Source of the DNA: Ophioderma brevispina
Taxonomy: Eukaryota > Echinodermata > Ophiuroidea > Amphilepidida > Ophiodermatidae
Direction: 5' to 3'
Length of the DNA: 64,000 bases
Assembly (NCBI GenBank): GCA_023653785.1
Contig: JAMKCH010072691.1
Location: 100,506 to 164,505, forward strand
The notes under the pieces were generated by a model that did not search any database, was not told where the DNA came from, and saw only the letters and a list, made by a program, of their open reading frames with translations. Shown one piece after another: positions 35,230 through 45,959 of this stretch. A program made the position numbers and the translations under genes. The number at the start of each line of letters is the position of its first letter. Position 1 is the first letter of the stretch.

Positions 35230-36060
35230 TCCCTAGTAGAACCACTGCTGCTTATCATGATGTTGAAGTGGGTGATTGTGCACCAATAAACCAGCACCCT
35301 TACAGAGTAATCCTATGAAGAAAGAACATCTCACCAAAGAGATAGAGTACATGTTGGCAAACAAATAATTGAAGCAGCAAAAGTGAATGGAGTTCCCCAT
35401 GTATTTTGGTTCCAAAACCTGATTGTTCCCTTATGGTTGGTGACAGATTTCCGAATGGTCAATCATGTTCAAGACTGATTCAATTTCCATACCTCGTATT
35501 GATGATTTCATTGACAAAATTGGCAATTCAAAGTATGGTAGCAATTTTGACCTTTTAAAGGGCATTGGCAGGTTCCCCTTACTGATCGTGCGAAAGAATT
35601 TCGCATTTGCACGCCCGATGGGTTTTTCAGATCGGGTTATGCCATCGGTATAAAACGCACCGGCAACCTTTCCAAGAATGGTGAATCATATATTGCTGAC
35701 CATAGAAGGCTGTGAGCTATGTTGATTTGAGATTTGATTGTGTACAAGTCAGTCTTGGAACAACACATTGGCAGCTCCATCGCTTGTTTCAGAAAATCGT
35801 CAGAAAACAACTTGACAGTAAATTTAGTCGCAAGAAGTGAGTTTTGCCATCCAATGTCACCCCTATTTAGTAGGCCATGTAGGTAGGTCAAGGCAGGGCA
35901 AGCATGTTAAGGCTAAAGTTGAAGCATTTGAGAAGTTTTCCTTCCCCACACTAGTACCAGGAAAGAAGGTAATGGCTGATATTACAGGAAGTTTTGTCAA
36001 AACTTTACAGATATTGCACAGTCCTTGACAAATTTGGGCGAGCCAAAAATGTCAATTTGT
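35230..36060 (+). pseudogene. Reverse transcriptase of gypsy element
   Basis: A broken frame starts with DVEVGDCAPINQHPYRV (about 35260-35310), then EIEYMLANK, and near 35400 LVPKP. The frame 35465-35653 gives FKTDSISIPRIDDFIDKIGN, SKYGSNFDLLKGI (motif A FDLLKG). Next comes a degraded motif C region at about 35715-35732 where a YVDD box is disrupted by an indel (TATGTTGATTTGAG). Frame 35837-36028 contains a GHVGRSRQGKHVKAKVEAFE thumb-region block. Many single-base indels. Confidence 0.75.
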
Positions 36061-36089
36061 TTTGTCACAGGAATGTGAAATATAGTTTC

Positions 36090-36550
36090 CAGAAAATCAA
36101 ATAAGCCATACTGATTATGAACCAGTCTTATTGCCCCAGACTTCAGAAAACAATTCAAGTGGCCATATATGCCAGTTTGACTAGTGTGGTGGATTTCTTA
36201 TGCAAGAATGAGAAGACGGAATAGACCCCTATTTCGTATTTCTCCAAGAATTTTTAACAAGCACCAAAAAATTCTCACTTTGAGAAGGAGTGTCCTTGCT
36301 CTGATTTTGGGCATTAGGAGGCATTTTGAATTATTTCGGGCACCACAGTGCCCCAGTGCTTGTTTTCAACAGATCACAGAACACAACCCCCTCACCTTCA
36401 TTCACAGATGAAAAACCAGAATCATAGGTTAGTGAGGTGGAGTTTTTTTTTTGTTTTACCTGGCAAGAGTAAAACCTAACATCATACCACAAGCAGAGCA
36501 AAGATAATATGATGGCTGATGCCTTATACAGAATTGTTTAGTTAGTCAGA
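36090..36550 (+). pseudogene. RNase H region of gypsy element
   Basis: Frame 36184-36411 contains RISPRIFNKHQKILTLRRSV, LALILGIRRHFELF and TEHNPLTFIHR, corresponding to the FSKKF, E-LAL-HFE and DHNPLTF blocks of gypsy RNase H. Downstream, about 36480-36535, a frame reads SKDNMMADALY, the NMMADALSR block with the last catalytic Asp. It is followed by the polypurine tract and 3' LTR, so no integrase follows it. Confidence 0.75.
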
Positions 36551-36673
36551 AACACTTAGAAGCTTTTAAAAAGGCAATGTTACAGTGTGAATAAGCTAGT
36601 ATATGAACAAAAAAAATTTGAGAGCCTACATAGGTTACGAAAGTTTTTGCTTTTCAAATCAAACGTTCTTTCT

Positions 36674-36686
36674 TTAAGGGGGATGG
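36674..36686 (+). other. Polypurine tract
   Basis: TTAAGGGGGATGG directly precedes the 3' LTR start at TGTTACAGG. It primes plus-strand DNA synthesis in working elements. Confidence 0.7.
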
Positions 36687-37804
36687 TGTTACAGGCCCCC
36701 AAGAATTAGCAATGATTTCTTTCACTTTGGGAGCAAGATTAAGTCATAAATTAGGACATAAAATATTATAAATATCTAAGGACTATAATATAAATATACT
36801 GGTTTATGTGCATACTGGTGTGTGTGAGCATAGAATGAAACTAAGATCTCAGAGAACACAGAAAACCGGAGAAGCGTCTAGACCCTTAGTGATTTCATTA
36901 GAAGGCAAAGGAAAATTCTGGATGAAGGTAGATGGCGCCCTGCTGCATTGAACTGTTGTGCTCATAGGTGATGGACATGAACTGATAGATGCGGCGCCCT
37001 ACTGTATCTACCGGCATATATGCGTGTGCATTAGGGGTATGGAAACTTATGATGAATGGACTATATCTTTAGCACATGACTCAATATGGAGAGGACCAGA
37101 TCCTTCTATTATTGTTTGAGAGGATATATAAGCTCTGGTGAGAGAAGATGGTAGAGTATCACAACCTCATTACTCCAAGGAGATTTTACACCATCGTGCT
37201 CCAAGTTCTTTAGCATAGTTTCCAAGTTGACCGTGACAGTCATCACAGTCTAGTACAAATCTTCCATATGTGGACATTGTCAAAGTAGTTCCAGCTCCCC
37301 AGCAGTTCGTCCTATTGTGTAGCCGGGTTCGGTTTCCTTATTTCGTGGCCTCTGAGTTAATCCAAGGATAAACAAGCTACATCCCTTTTTGGACTTTATA
37401 TTAGTCGACCTCCGCGCTTCGGGAGTCCCATTAGGAGCGGTTTTTCTTCATAAGGACAGTCGACCGTGGACACGTCCCACTATGGAAATTAAGTTTTGGC
37501 GCGATGGAATATTTCGCCAGGAGTCTTTGCAAGTTCGGCATCTTAAATGTAATCTCGCTGCAGCCCGCGTCGCGTCACACCCCAGGTCTTAAGTCTATAG
37601 TTCATTACTATTAACAACTTTATTATAATTATCTGTGTTTTTGATACTAATTGATGTTTGATTTGGCGATTGATTTAAACACCAATTAAAATACATACTT
37701 TGTTTAAAATTTGTAATCAAGTTCACAGTGGATTGTCTAGTTATTCAGGAGTTTGAATCCGTAGTTTTGAGTTGGTTTTGGCCTTGGTCAACGTGACCGT
37801 AACA
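36687..37804 (+). repeat. 3' LTR of gypsy element
   Basis: TGTTACAGGC to GTGACCGTAACA, matching the 5' LTR. The TG...CA ends are kept. Divergence from the 5' LTR is dominated by short indels. Confidence 0.85.
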
Positions 37805-38186
37805 ATAGTAATGTAGCTAGTACATAAACGGTTGAGCGGGCTAAATACAGCATTTCAACATTTAGATAGATGGATTTTTCCAATTGACGGTAATCGGGAT
37901 GAAAACACCAGCATTATTCATTAAAACGTTGTTATTTGCAACCTACTTAACTTTGTGACACTGCAAATATAATCATTCCCTTATCATAGTACTGGAGAGA
38001 TAATGCATTCTAAATGATGCACACATAACACAATTAAGTTTATTTGGTCATAAAAATGGACCAACCTTGTAATTATGTGCAACGATAGTTTTAGGCCCCA
38101 ATAATTTTGTCATAATATAATGTCATATAAATTAGACACTCATAGATTTCTTATATACCTGGTATTTGGCTACACAGGGTGTCTTA
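37805..38186. other. Spacer, nothing recognised
   Basis: AT-rich right flank of the gypsy element, without repeats or frames of note. Confidence 0.5.
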
Positions 38187-38420
38187 AAAGCGAGAAAAAA
38201 GGTGATTTTGATTTCCTCCTAATATTTCAATATAAAACATAGGCGAATTTCATATTTGCCCCTATACGAATTAGAACTTTTACAATTTTGTACCAAAGAA
38301 CATTTCGCATCTTAATCCTTTCAGGTGGGCTGTTTTTTAATGGAAAGCCTTACATCAGGACAAAAATCAGTATTTTTGGATTTTTTTGGACACTGATTAT
38401 GTGAAATCTCTCGTTGCACC
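38187..38420 (+). mobile_element. R3 element, 3' fragment
   Basis: Shares an AAAAGGTGATTT block, a TTTCATATTTGCCCCTATA-like block and the terminal TGAAATCTCTCGTTGCACC (38402-38420) with R3 copy A. Compared with copy A it lacks the middle part. No left terminus is visible. Confidence 0.6.
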
Positions 38421-38614
38421 TTTAGAGATTACGCAAAACGGATTTGTGACATCCGGCCAACAATGGCATAAGTCCTTCAATCATTACCGAGCATAACTGA
38501 ATGCATCATTCCAGTAAAGCCGATTCCGTACAAAAACTTTGTACATGGTCACAATATGTTTTGAATGGCAACAAAGGCCAGGCTCTTGCTGGTAGGATTG
38601 AACCTCATATATGT

Positions 38615-39315
38615 CACACCCTCTGGAAAATGTCGGCAAATTTCCACATGAGGGGGGGTTTAAAATTTCTACAGGGTAAATTTAAATAATGGTCCAAATA
38701 CGTTTAGTATAGCTCAAATTGTTCTTGTGGTAGCAAGGAGTAAAAAGTCTATGGTGACCTGTTTGCAAAATGCATCGTTATGGAAATATGCAGCACAATA
38801 GGCTAAAGGGCAAATGTTTAGTCAGCAAAGGTCAAGGTCATATTCCTGTTTTGATTGAGTTTAAAAGTATCTTTAATAATTGATAAAATTAGATTGAATT
38901 AAATTATGTAGGGGATACCTACACTTGTAGCATCTGGAATTTTGTCCCCATTGAAGTGTGTGGGGAAAGTGGCCCCTCCTCTGTAACCACGAGAAGATGC
39001 CAAGAGGGCAAATATACCCAGCATAATTTAAATCAATGTAATTTTATAAATTTTTAAAGATACTTTTAACTCAATCGAAAAAGTATAAGACCTTGACCTT
39101 TGCTGAATAAATGTTTGACCTTTAGCCTATTTTGTTGTATATCTCCATAGCGATGCATTTTATAGACAGGTCACCATAGACGTTTTTACTCCCTGTTACC
39201 ACACGAACAATTTGAGCTATTTTAAACGTTATTTGGACCATTATTTAAAATTTACCCCGGTAGAAACTTTACCCCCTCCTGTGGAAATTGCCGACATTTT
39301 CCAGAGGGACGTGTG
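38615..39315. mobile_element. 700-bp long inverted repeat (hairpin element)
   Basis: Left arm (about 38615-38925) and right arm (about 39010-39315) are reverse complements with moderate divergence. Ends CACACCCTCTGGAAAATGTCG and CGACATTTTCCAGAGGGACG pair, as do TATGGTGACCTGT/ACAGGTCACCATA, GCAAAGGTCAAGGTC/GACCTTGACCTTTGC and AAAGTATCTTTAA/TTAAAGATACTTT. The loop is about 85 bp. No coding frame. It resembles a foldback or snap-back MITE; transcription through it would give long dsRNA. Confidence 0.75.
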
Positions 39316-39639
39316 GGCTAAAAACCTTCTAAAATGTCCTTTGAAGTCAATTCAATCGGCAAACCTTACTTGCCAAAGATTAGTCACGGAATTGAGGATT
39401 TTGACTTAACTATATTGTAATGTCTGCAACCTCCAAAGCAAACAGAAAAAAAAGCTTAGGTTACGAGTACTCTGGAATCTCTTGAAAGCGCTCGAATGGG
39501 CTCAGGGCCATCTTTTTGCTTAGTTTTTGAGAAAATTTAAGAAATTTATGATGAGATATATTCACTGACATTCGTATATTAAGATGGTAATTTTAAATAT
39601 AGCGAACACAGTTTCTTATATCATTATCTTCTCTTTAAA
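39316..39639. other. Spacer, nothing recognised
   Basis: No frame or repeat recognised between the inverted repeat and the L1/Tx1-like LINE. Confidence 0.5.
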
Positions 39640-41965
39640 AAACGTTTTGTGAACGTGATGTCCCTCACATCAAATCTTTGATTAAGTTTACCGCTGTAAG
39701 GCATTAAATTGGAAATGACAATGACTTAGGAGTTCAAATCGTTCTACTAGCAGATGACATTACTGTTATGCTACATGATAAAATATCTGCATTAATGTGT
39801 TAAACTCTATCAATAAATTCAGCAAAATTTCAGGGGTTATGATAAACAGAGATAAAAGTGACGGTTTTTGGCTTGACCAACAAAAACCCAACGATTAGTG
39901 TGAATAAAATGAGATGTTTTATAAATCCGGTTTAAATGTTTCAGAGTATTTTTTAGTTAAAATATGGAAGCACTTAACTGGTCGAACAGATTGAATTATC
40001 GGAAAAATGCTTCGAAAGGATGGAAATCAAGAAAATTACAGTCGCTGGGCAGGAAAAACCTCATATGTAACTCCAAAGGTCAAATGCAAAATCTCATGTA
40101 AACAGTGGGCTCCAGTGCTAAAACATCATATGCGCATTTTGGTCACATCGGGTTCTAGTTTGAATTTCAAGCCGAATATGACAGTAAATCATATGGCAGT
40201 TTATTTCAGAATTTGGAGTAAATAATTATCTAAATATATTTAGAAAGGAGAACCTTTCTTTTTTAAGGCATTACAGCAAATTATTCAGTTTTTGGTGTCT
40301 CCCAAAAATGTGACATATGAGGTTTTGTCATGTTACCGTTTTTACTTCATGTGAGGTTTTGCTCTTAAAGGTCAAATGCACATATGAGATTTCCCCGTCC
40401 AGCGACGATGTTTTGGAAAAATTACTATCATATAAAACTTTAGGTATTTAGCAATTACTGTACATTGCTACTTCTTTACATACACCCGGATATGTAAAAT
40501 ATGCTAACAATATGTTATTTCAATTTTCTGGAGTTCAAAGAGAGAGAAGAGAACAACAATTACCAGTTACATGGAATATGGTGGCCTCAAAATTCTAGAG
40601 CTAGATAACCAAATTATGGCCCTGAAAATGCTTAATGAGAATAATACAGAATTCGGAACAAATTAGCGATTAGTGGTTTGATTTAATTGGTGACAAGGGC
40701 CCTTTCTTTCAAATGTAGTGTAGCATTACTGATGTAAAACAAATTGCTAATAAACAAATTCCAAAATTCTATAATAGAGTCATGATGTTTGTTAAAAGAA
40801 AAAGTAATAACGCATAACAAACATCTTCTGACCGTGGGAGGCTTCCAAACCAAATTTTGTATGGTAATAGCAATGTTAAATTTGAAAGCAAAATATTTAT
40901 GTTTAATAAGTGAAAAGAGGTATTCTTTATTTAAACGATATGGTTGTAAACAATAGATTGATAAACTTGAAGGAGTTTTCACATACTGTAAAATGCCCAC
41001 ATAATATGTTTAATTTCAGAAATTAATGACAGTTTTACCAAACAATTAATACAATTAAAAAGAACATACCTGTATACATATACTATACCTGTATTCCTGA
41101 TAGCCAATTAATGATTACAGTTTAAAAATTTGAAATGAATACAAGACAGATTTATAATATTTTAATAGAATCCAGAGATGAACTATTTTGTGTGAAGTAC
41201 TGGAAAATTATCTTTGATGAAGACACGGATTATGAAAAAGAATGGAAAAATGTCTGGAAATTCAAAATTTGTCACAGAAGTAACTATCAGGATGGGCAAT
41301 TACAATTTAGTATCTTGTAAATCTTATCCGTACACTCTTATTTATTTAAATGGTTTCTTCAAGCGTGTTGTGAATTATGTCATACATCGGATAACTACTA
41401 TCACTTCTTTATTGAGTATAGCATGGTCAAAGATGTGTTACAAATGAAGGAAATTGATATCTCAAGTGATTGTGAATAAACATTAATTATTTATTCAAGG
41501 ATATAAGGTAGGGAAATCAGAGAATAAAATTCTGAATATATTAGTGTGCTGTGTATTGAAATGTTAAAAATACTGTAGAATATAAACAGGAAATAGAATG
41601 CATTAAATTTGGTAAATGATATTAGGAAATAGCATTATACCTCCGTATAATACCTGGTTGCATTATACCTCCGCTACCGCCCCATATGACGTGCACTTTT
41701 CTATTGATAAATTATAGTTCGTGATGTGTGGCTGGTGCGGGGGATGTAGTGCAATTTCTGCCCTATTTGATGCATATAGTATTTATTATATATGATTGAT
41801 CAAACTTTTCTTATACGTATTTTTGTAACTTAGTTAACAAGGGCTACCGACGTAAATAAGCCCTCCGGGGTTGTCTATCGGTAGTCCTAGCATATTTTAT
41901 ATTATATATGTTTCATCCTGTATTTTTTGTATATTTGCTGAATAAATTGAACTTGAACTTGGATA
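39640..41965 (+). pseudogene. L1/Tx1-like LINE, RT core to 3' end
   Basis: Starts just before RT motif C: GIKIGND-like (about 39700), QIVLLADDITVMLHDKISAL (39735-39795, catalytic ADD), then an INKFSKISG, INRDKSDGFWL-type block (about 39812-39875). The characteristic CF-RW(K)-RKL-AGK block (about 40000-40055) is followed by an insertion. C-terminal: EYGGLKILELDNQIMALKM (40574-40630), ILYGNSNVKFESKIFMFNKW-like (about 40855-40915), frame 41135-41320 (TRQIYNILIESRDELFCVKY, WKNVWKFKI) and a CELCHTSDNYYHFFIEYSMV-like Cys/His region (about 41370-41430). The 3' UTR ends in GAATAAATTGAACTTGAACT near 41960. Inactive. Confidence 0.75.
40054..40400. mobile_element. MITE-like insertion within the LINE
   Basis: AAAAACCTCATATGTAAC (40054) is inverted at GACATATGAGGTTTT (40312-40326). 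AAAGGTCAAATGCA occurs directly at 40077 and again near 40370. The LINE frame stops at the left edge (AGKT) and recognisable LINE sequence resumes only after about 40410. Boundaries are approximate and no target duplication was assigned. Confidence 0.45.
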
Positions 41966-42934
41966 GCCAAATTAATTCAAATAACCAAACTTATATTGGT
42001 ATAAAAGAATATCTTAAATGGCAACAAGTACTGATTTATCTCTCACTTTAACACTTATGACATAACTTATTTTCATGTACAGCCACTACTATTTCACGAT
42101 TTTCTTGTATAAACGATGCTTTAAAATTTTATTTATTATGTTTTTTTTAATTTCAAATGTTACAATAATTACGTCTTAGAGTTTTCTTTTTTAAAATAAA
42201 GCTGACCGCTGTAACGCTTAATCCCGACGAGGCCACAGATGCATTTCAGTTACTTTCTACCTAGGGTAATCTGTTCTATAGTACGTTTTTCTGAAGAGCG
42301 ATCTTTGGTGGCTGGGCATGGGCAGGGATGATGATCAAAAGTAAAATGTACTGTCTCAGGTTTATATATTTGCAAGTTGTCCAAAGATATCACTTTCGTC
42401 CAACCTTCGCTCATTTATATAGAAAAACAGGTTTATTACTGTCCTGTAAGTAAGTATAACCTGCCCTGTGCAAAACCTATTACAACCGACCAATTCCGGA
42501 ATACTTTTGAATTACTGAAGCAGCTTACTTTTGAATGTTCAATTTAAAAATGAGCAGGGAATCGAATCCTTTGCGTATTAGTTGAAATGAAAAGGCTTTG
42601 GAAATCGTGACCTGTTAAATCGGCAAGTGCATGGAATCATCAAGCTATAATCTTTTAAAATCAATGGAGTGTAGCTAGTTGCCATCATTGCAGAGGCCAC
42701 ATTTAATTTTTATTTACTTTCTTTCATGAAGATCAGCAGTGAGGGGAGTAGAGTAAATGTAATCAGGGACAGTCTGATTTCACATGGATGTTTAATGTCA
42801 GCGTACATGGATAGGTTACATAATATGTTTTGTGGTGGCCTTTTTCAGTCCAATAATTCTATCTATCGATATTTTCCTTGGTAAGTAGCCTCCTCTCTAT
42901 GCTAATGGAATGGCTTGGTCACATGATTGGAAGA
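41966..42934. other. 1 kb without recognisable gene
   Basis: No conserved frame, RNA gene or repeat recognised. Confidence 0.5.
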
Positions 42935-43250
42935 TCGGTCTTGGAAAATACACTATAGCCAACTCATCGCTAATGATCCTTAGTGGTTATACCTTCATCC
43001 TTTTACTGACCTAGCGTTTGGTTTGGATAAATTAAGCGGTATGATTATACAAATAATTGTGCCATGCGAGTTGAGCATACTAAATCACTAATAAATATCC
43101 TAATCAGATCTCAAGGGTGTTTTGGCAATTGTAAAACCAGAATAAGCGGCCGCTGACCGTTTGAACCAAAAAATATCAGTACATATCTTACATGTGTGTG
43201 TGTGCTCCCTTTTCTTACTTTGTTGAATCCGTTTATGACGATATTGGTTT
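42935..43250 (+). repeat. Dispersed repeat R1, copy 4 (partial)
   Basis: Diverged copy with GAGTTGAGCATACTAAATCA (about 43069), AATAAGCGGCCGCTGACCGT (about 43141) and TCTTACATGTGTGTGTG (about 43186), in the same order as the 5' half of R1 copies 1 and 2. The 3' blocks are absent. Confidence 0.5.
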
Positions 43251-43432
43251 TCGGTAAGTAATAATTGCATTCGCCATATTATGCATCTCCTTCGACCAGT
43301 CCAGTACCGACCGGGGGAAGGGGAAAATTGCTCCCTCCTGGCTCCAAATATTGTCACCCTGGGACGAAAATGTTATTCAATTTCGTCCCGATTAACGGAT
43401 TGAGACCAGCTTTGACTTAAATTTGGGCTAAA

Positions 43433-43925
43433 TTAAATTGGGTAAAGTTCAGCCCGTTATTCCCAAGGACCGTTATTCCGAATTCATCACTAGGTGCGTT
43501 ATTCCGAATAATAATTCTGCCAAATTTCTTTTCAATTGAAGTTAGAAAACTGGAGATATTGCGCATCAAAATCACACTATCGCGTAAATTCGAAAAAAAA
43601 TGAAAAATAGCAAAATTATACATTTTTGCATGTTCAAAATATTTAAAATGTTTTTTTTTCAAGAAATATATGTAGGGGCCTACTTAAATGTTACACATAA
43701 TTTTCTTTTTAGCCAAATGGTTTTTAGCCAAAAATGGAAGTTGATTGGGATACTTTTACCTTAAATCGGAATAACGCACCTATGGCTAAATTCGGAAAAA
43801 CGGTCCTTCGGAATAACGCACCTATTGCTAAATTTGGAATAACGGTCCTTCGGAACAATGCAATTAGTTCTAAATTCCGAATGTACTTCGGAATAACGGA
43901 CTCTCCCTTAAATTTCACCCAGAAA
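43433..43925. mobile_element. Foldback element built from CGGAATAACG repeats
   Basis: The left arm (about 43433-43510) contains CCGTTATTCCGAATTCATCA and GGTGCGTTATTCCGAA. The right arm (about 43765-43925) carries their inverted forms in tandem: TTCGGAATAACGCACCTA occurs at about 43807, a CGGAATAACGCACCTATGGC variant lies near 43767, and TGGAATAACGGTCCTTCGGA near 43835. The outermost words GGGTAAAGTTCAGCCCGTTA and its diverged complement near 43905-43922 pair. The middle is T/A-rich. Frames at 43724-44056 are products of the repeat. Confidence 0.6.
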
Positions 43926-43945
43926 GTGTTGGAGCAGGTCACCTG

Positions 43946-44126
43946 CACTGTTAAAAATTTTCTTAAAAACGGTGTTTTGACTGTCAGCCGGGACTCAAAA
44001 CGTGTAAATAACTGTAAAAAGGGACTCGAAACTTGCAAATAACTGTAAAAAAACACGTCATTTTAACTGTTGTGAGTCTCAGCTGCCAGTCAAAACACCG
44101 TTATTTTACTGCACATTTTAACAGTG
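43946..44126. mobile_element. Short MITE with CACTGTTAAAA ends
   Basis: Ends CACTGTTAAAAATTTT and AAATTTTAACAGTG-like (ATTTTAACAGTG) are inverted. AACGGTGTTTTGACTG and CAGTCAAAACACCGTT form a second inverted pair inside. Interior AACTGTAAAAA words are repeated. The terminal sequence is close to that of the MITE at 17110-17477, so the two may share a transposase. Flanking bases are TG on both sides rather than TA. Confidence 0.65.
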
Positions 44127-44402
44127 TGGATGACTTGGGAATTATGCTCCACCTGGCTCAATGACCATCTCAGGAAGTGTAACTGCCATGATTTATATTT
44201 CAAATGTTCAAAATGTTTTTGTATCCGTTTGATCAAAGTCAAATTCTCCCTCCCCTAATAGCGTCATGTGTGGAACATAATCAATTTGAAACAGTGGTAC
44301 CAGATGAGCTATTCTAAAACCTTATCCAAGGATATCATATTACATAGGTACATTACTACCAAAGTATATAGTTATAACTCAATCTATACATTGCAAGGAT
44401 TA

Positions 44403-44779
44403 CACTCTTAGAAATAAAGGTTCCAATAAAGGTGTTCTGCAAGAACCTCACGAAGATTTAGTAGAGTTCTTCATACAACCATAAAAAGCTCTGTAGCCAA
44501 GAAAATGGTTCTTTGTAGAACATTAACTGGAATAGGAACCCTTCAAGTTATCTTAATAAAACACCCTTCAGAGGTTCTTATTGGAACAGTTTTTATTTGG
44601 CCACGAAAATATTTTAGAGCCAAAGGGTTATCACTGCCTTTCACTTTGCTAAACTTTTCAAAAATACATGAACACATACAAAAAGGTTTTTTAAGGTTCT
44701 TAATAGAACTTAGGGTGCTAAATACAGGACAAAAAGGTTCTATATTGAACCTTTATAGGAACCTTTATTTCTAAGAGTG
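44403..44779. mobile_element. Tc1/mariner-type MITE with 20+ bp TIRs
   Basis: CACTCTTAGAAATAAAGGTT and its reverse complement AACCTTTATTTCTAAGAGTG form the ends, flanked by TA at 44401-44402 and 44780-44781. The interior is rich in GGTTCTT and AGAACC words in both directions. An 89-codon frame at 44505-44774 lies within it and is not a gene. Confidence 0.85.
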
Positions 44780-44781
44780 TA

Positions 44782-45029
44782 TTGGCTGAATATATATGTA
44801 AGGTAACTTCTTGATAACAAACTACGCAACATTGTTGGCATAACGACGATAAGCTTTCAACAAAAAACAAAGGTAACACTTTAGGATGTAACAACTTTAA
44901 AGTCTGGTTTCATTTCACCATCAAACAATTAAGTTATGCGTAAAGACTCATAGTGGAAATCTATAATAGGCCTTCAAATAACCTGTTAGAACTAGATTGA
45001 AACAAATTATGTGGTTTTAATTTGTTTCT
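44782..45029. other. Spacer, nothing recognised
   Basis: AT-rich sequence between the MITE and the 224-bp tandem repeat. Confidence 0.5.
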
Positions 45030-45492
45030 TTCCTTGTTTTACAGGTAAGCTGACCCCATTGTTTCATCTCTTTATAGGAATTAAAGTTCCTCGTCCACTT
45101 TACTAGTAGAACAAAAGCAGTTATACATATATTTTAAGCTGAGATTTCAGCGAACTTTTTTAATTGTTTTCTTATAACTTCACATGTTGGAGTGTCAAAT
45201 TTAATTCTGAGACCGGTTGATAAATCACCTGCCTTCAAACACAGCGATAGATTATACTTGTTTTACTGATAAGCTGACCCCATTTTTCATCTCTTTATAG
45301 GAAATTAAAGTTCCTCGCTCGCTTAACTAGTAGAACAAAAACAGCAATATTTTTTGTTATACCTGTATATATTTTAAGCTGAGATTTCAGCAAACGTTTT
45401 AATTGTTTTCTCATACTCTCAAATCTGTTCGAGTGTCAACTTTAAATCTGAGACCGGTTGATAAATCACCTACCTTCAAACACAGCGGTAGA
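45030..45492 (+). repeat. Two-copy tandem repeat, 224-bp period
   Basis: AAGCTGACCCCAT occurs at 45047 and 45271. Both copies continue through TTCATCTCTTTATAGGA, TTTTAAGCTGAGATTTCAGC and GAGACCGGTTGATAAATCAC to CCTTCAAACACAGCG. The copies differ by scattered substitutions and small indels, including an extra TTTTTTGTTATACCTG stretch in copy 2. Confidence 0.8.
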
Positions 45493-45959
45493 TCAAAACC
45501 CAGACGGCAGCAATTCTGGTGTAATCTATGTTGTAATAATGATAATATTGTGCTACGCATACATGTAAAGAAATGGAACACAGGCAGAACTATTGTATTG
45601 AATCCTTTGATTACATTACAAATTTGCAATTCTATGATATTTTCTTTATAATCAGAATGACAAACAGTGTACTCAAACATTTCCTGTTGAGCGTTATGCA
45701 GCTTCTATTATTCCAAATTATATCCAGGAAAAATAAGCCTCTTAAATCAAAAGTGACCATAAAGATTCACCCTTCAGCTATTTCCACATGAGATTCTCAC
45801 TCTCCTTCCCCATCAGGTTTATTGTCATTTCGATAACGTTACATGAGAAAAATTATTTTCCCTAGAGACGAGGCCATTTGCGCTACTTTCTATAGATTGT
45901 TTTATCATATTCTCTAGTCTGTTGCCGAACTATTATACAATGAAGGAAGTAAAGTTTTA

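Larger units (their letters stand above)
30399..37804 (+). mobile_element. Ty3/gypsy LTR retrotransposon, Gmr1-like (IN before RT)
   Basis: A 7.4-kb element with two LTRs of about 1.1 kb, a primer-binding site, a polypurine tract and a gag-PR-IN-RT-RH series, all on the plus strand. Protein motifs place it in Ty3/gypsy, but integrase motifs (33990-34980) lie before reverse transcriptase (35230-36060). This is the domain order of copia and of the Gmr1-like gypsy group described from deuterostomes. The flanks ATAAG (30394-30398) and ATAGT (37805-37809) may be remains of a 5-bp target duplication. Every domain is broken by stops and frameshifts, with small indels predominating, so it cannot encode a working polyprotein as read. 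Confidence 0.85.

Noticed and set aside
43724..44056. Two overlapping opposite-strand frames of about 100 codons as a coding pair
   Set aside because: Both arise from the CGGAATAACG foldback repeats and the adjoining MITE.
44505..44774. 89-codon frame as a small gene
   Set aside because: It lies wholly inside a TA-flanked MITE and ends in its terminal repeat.
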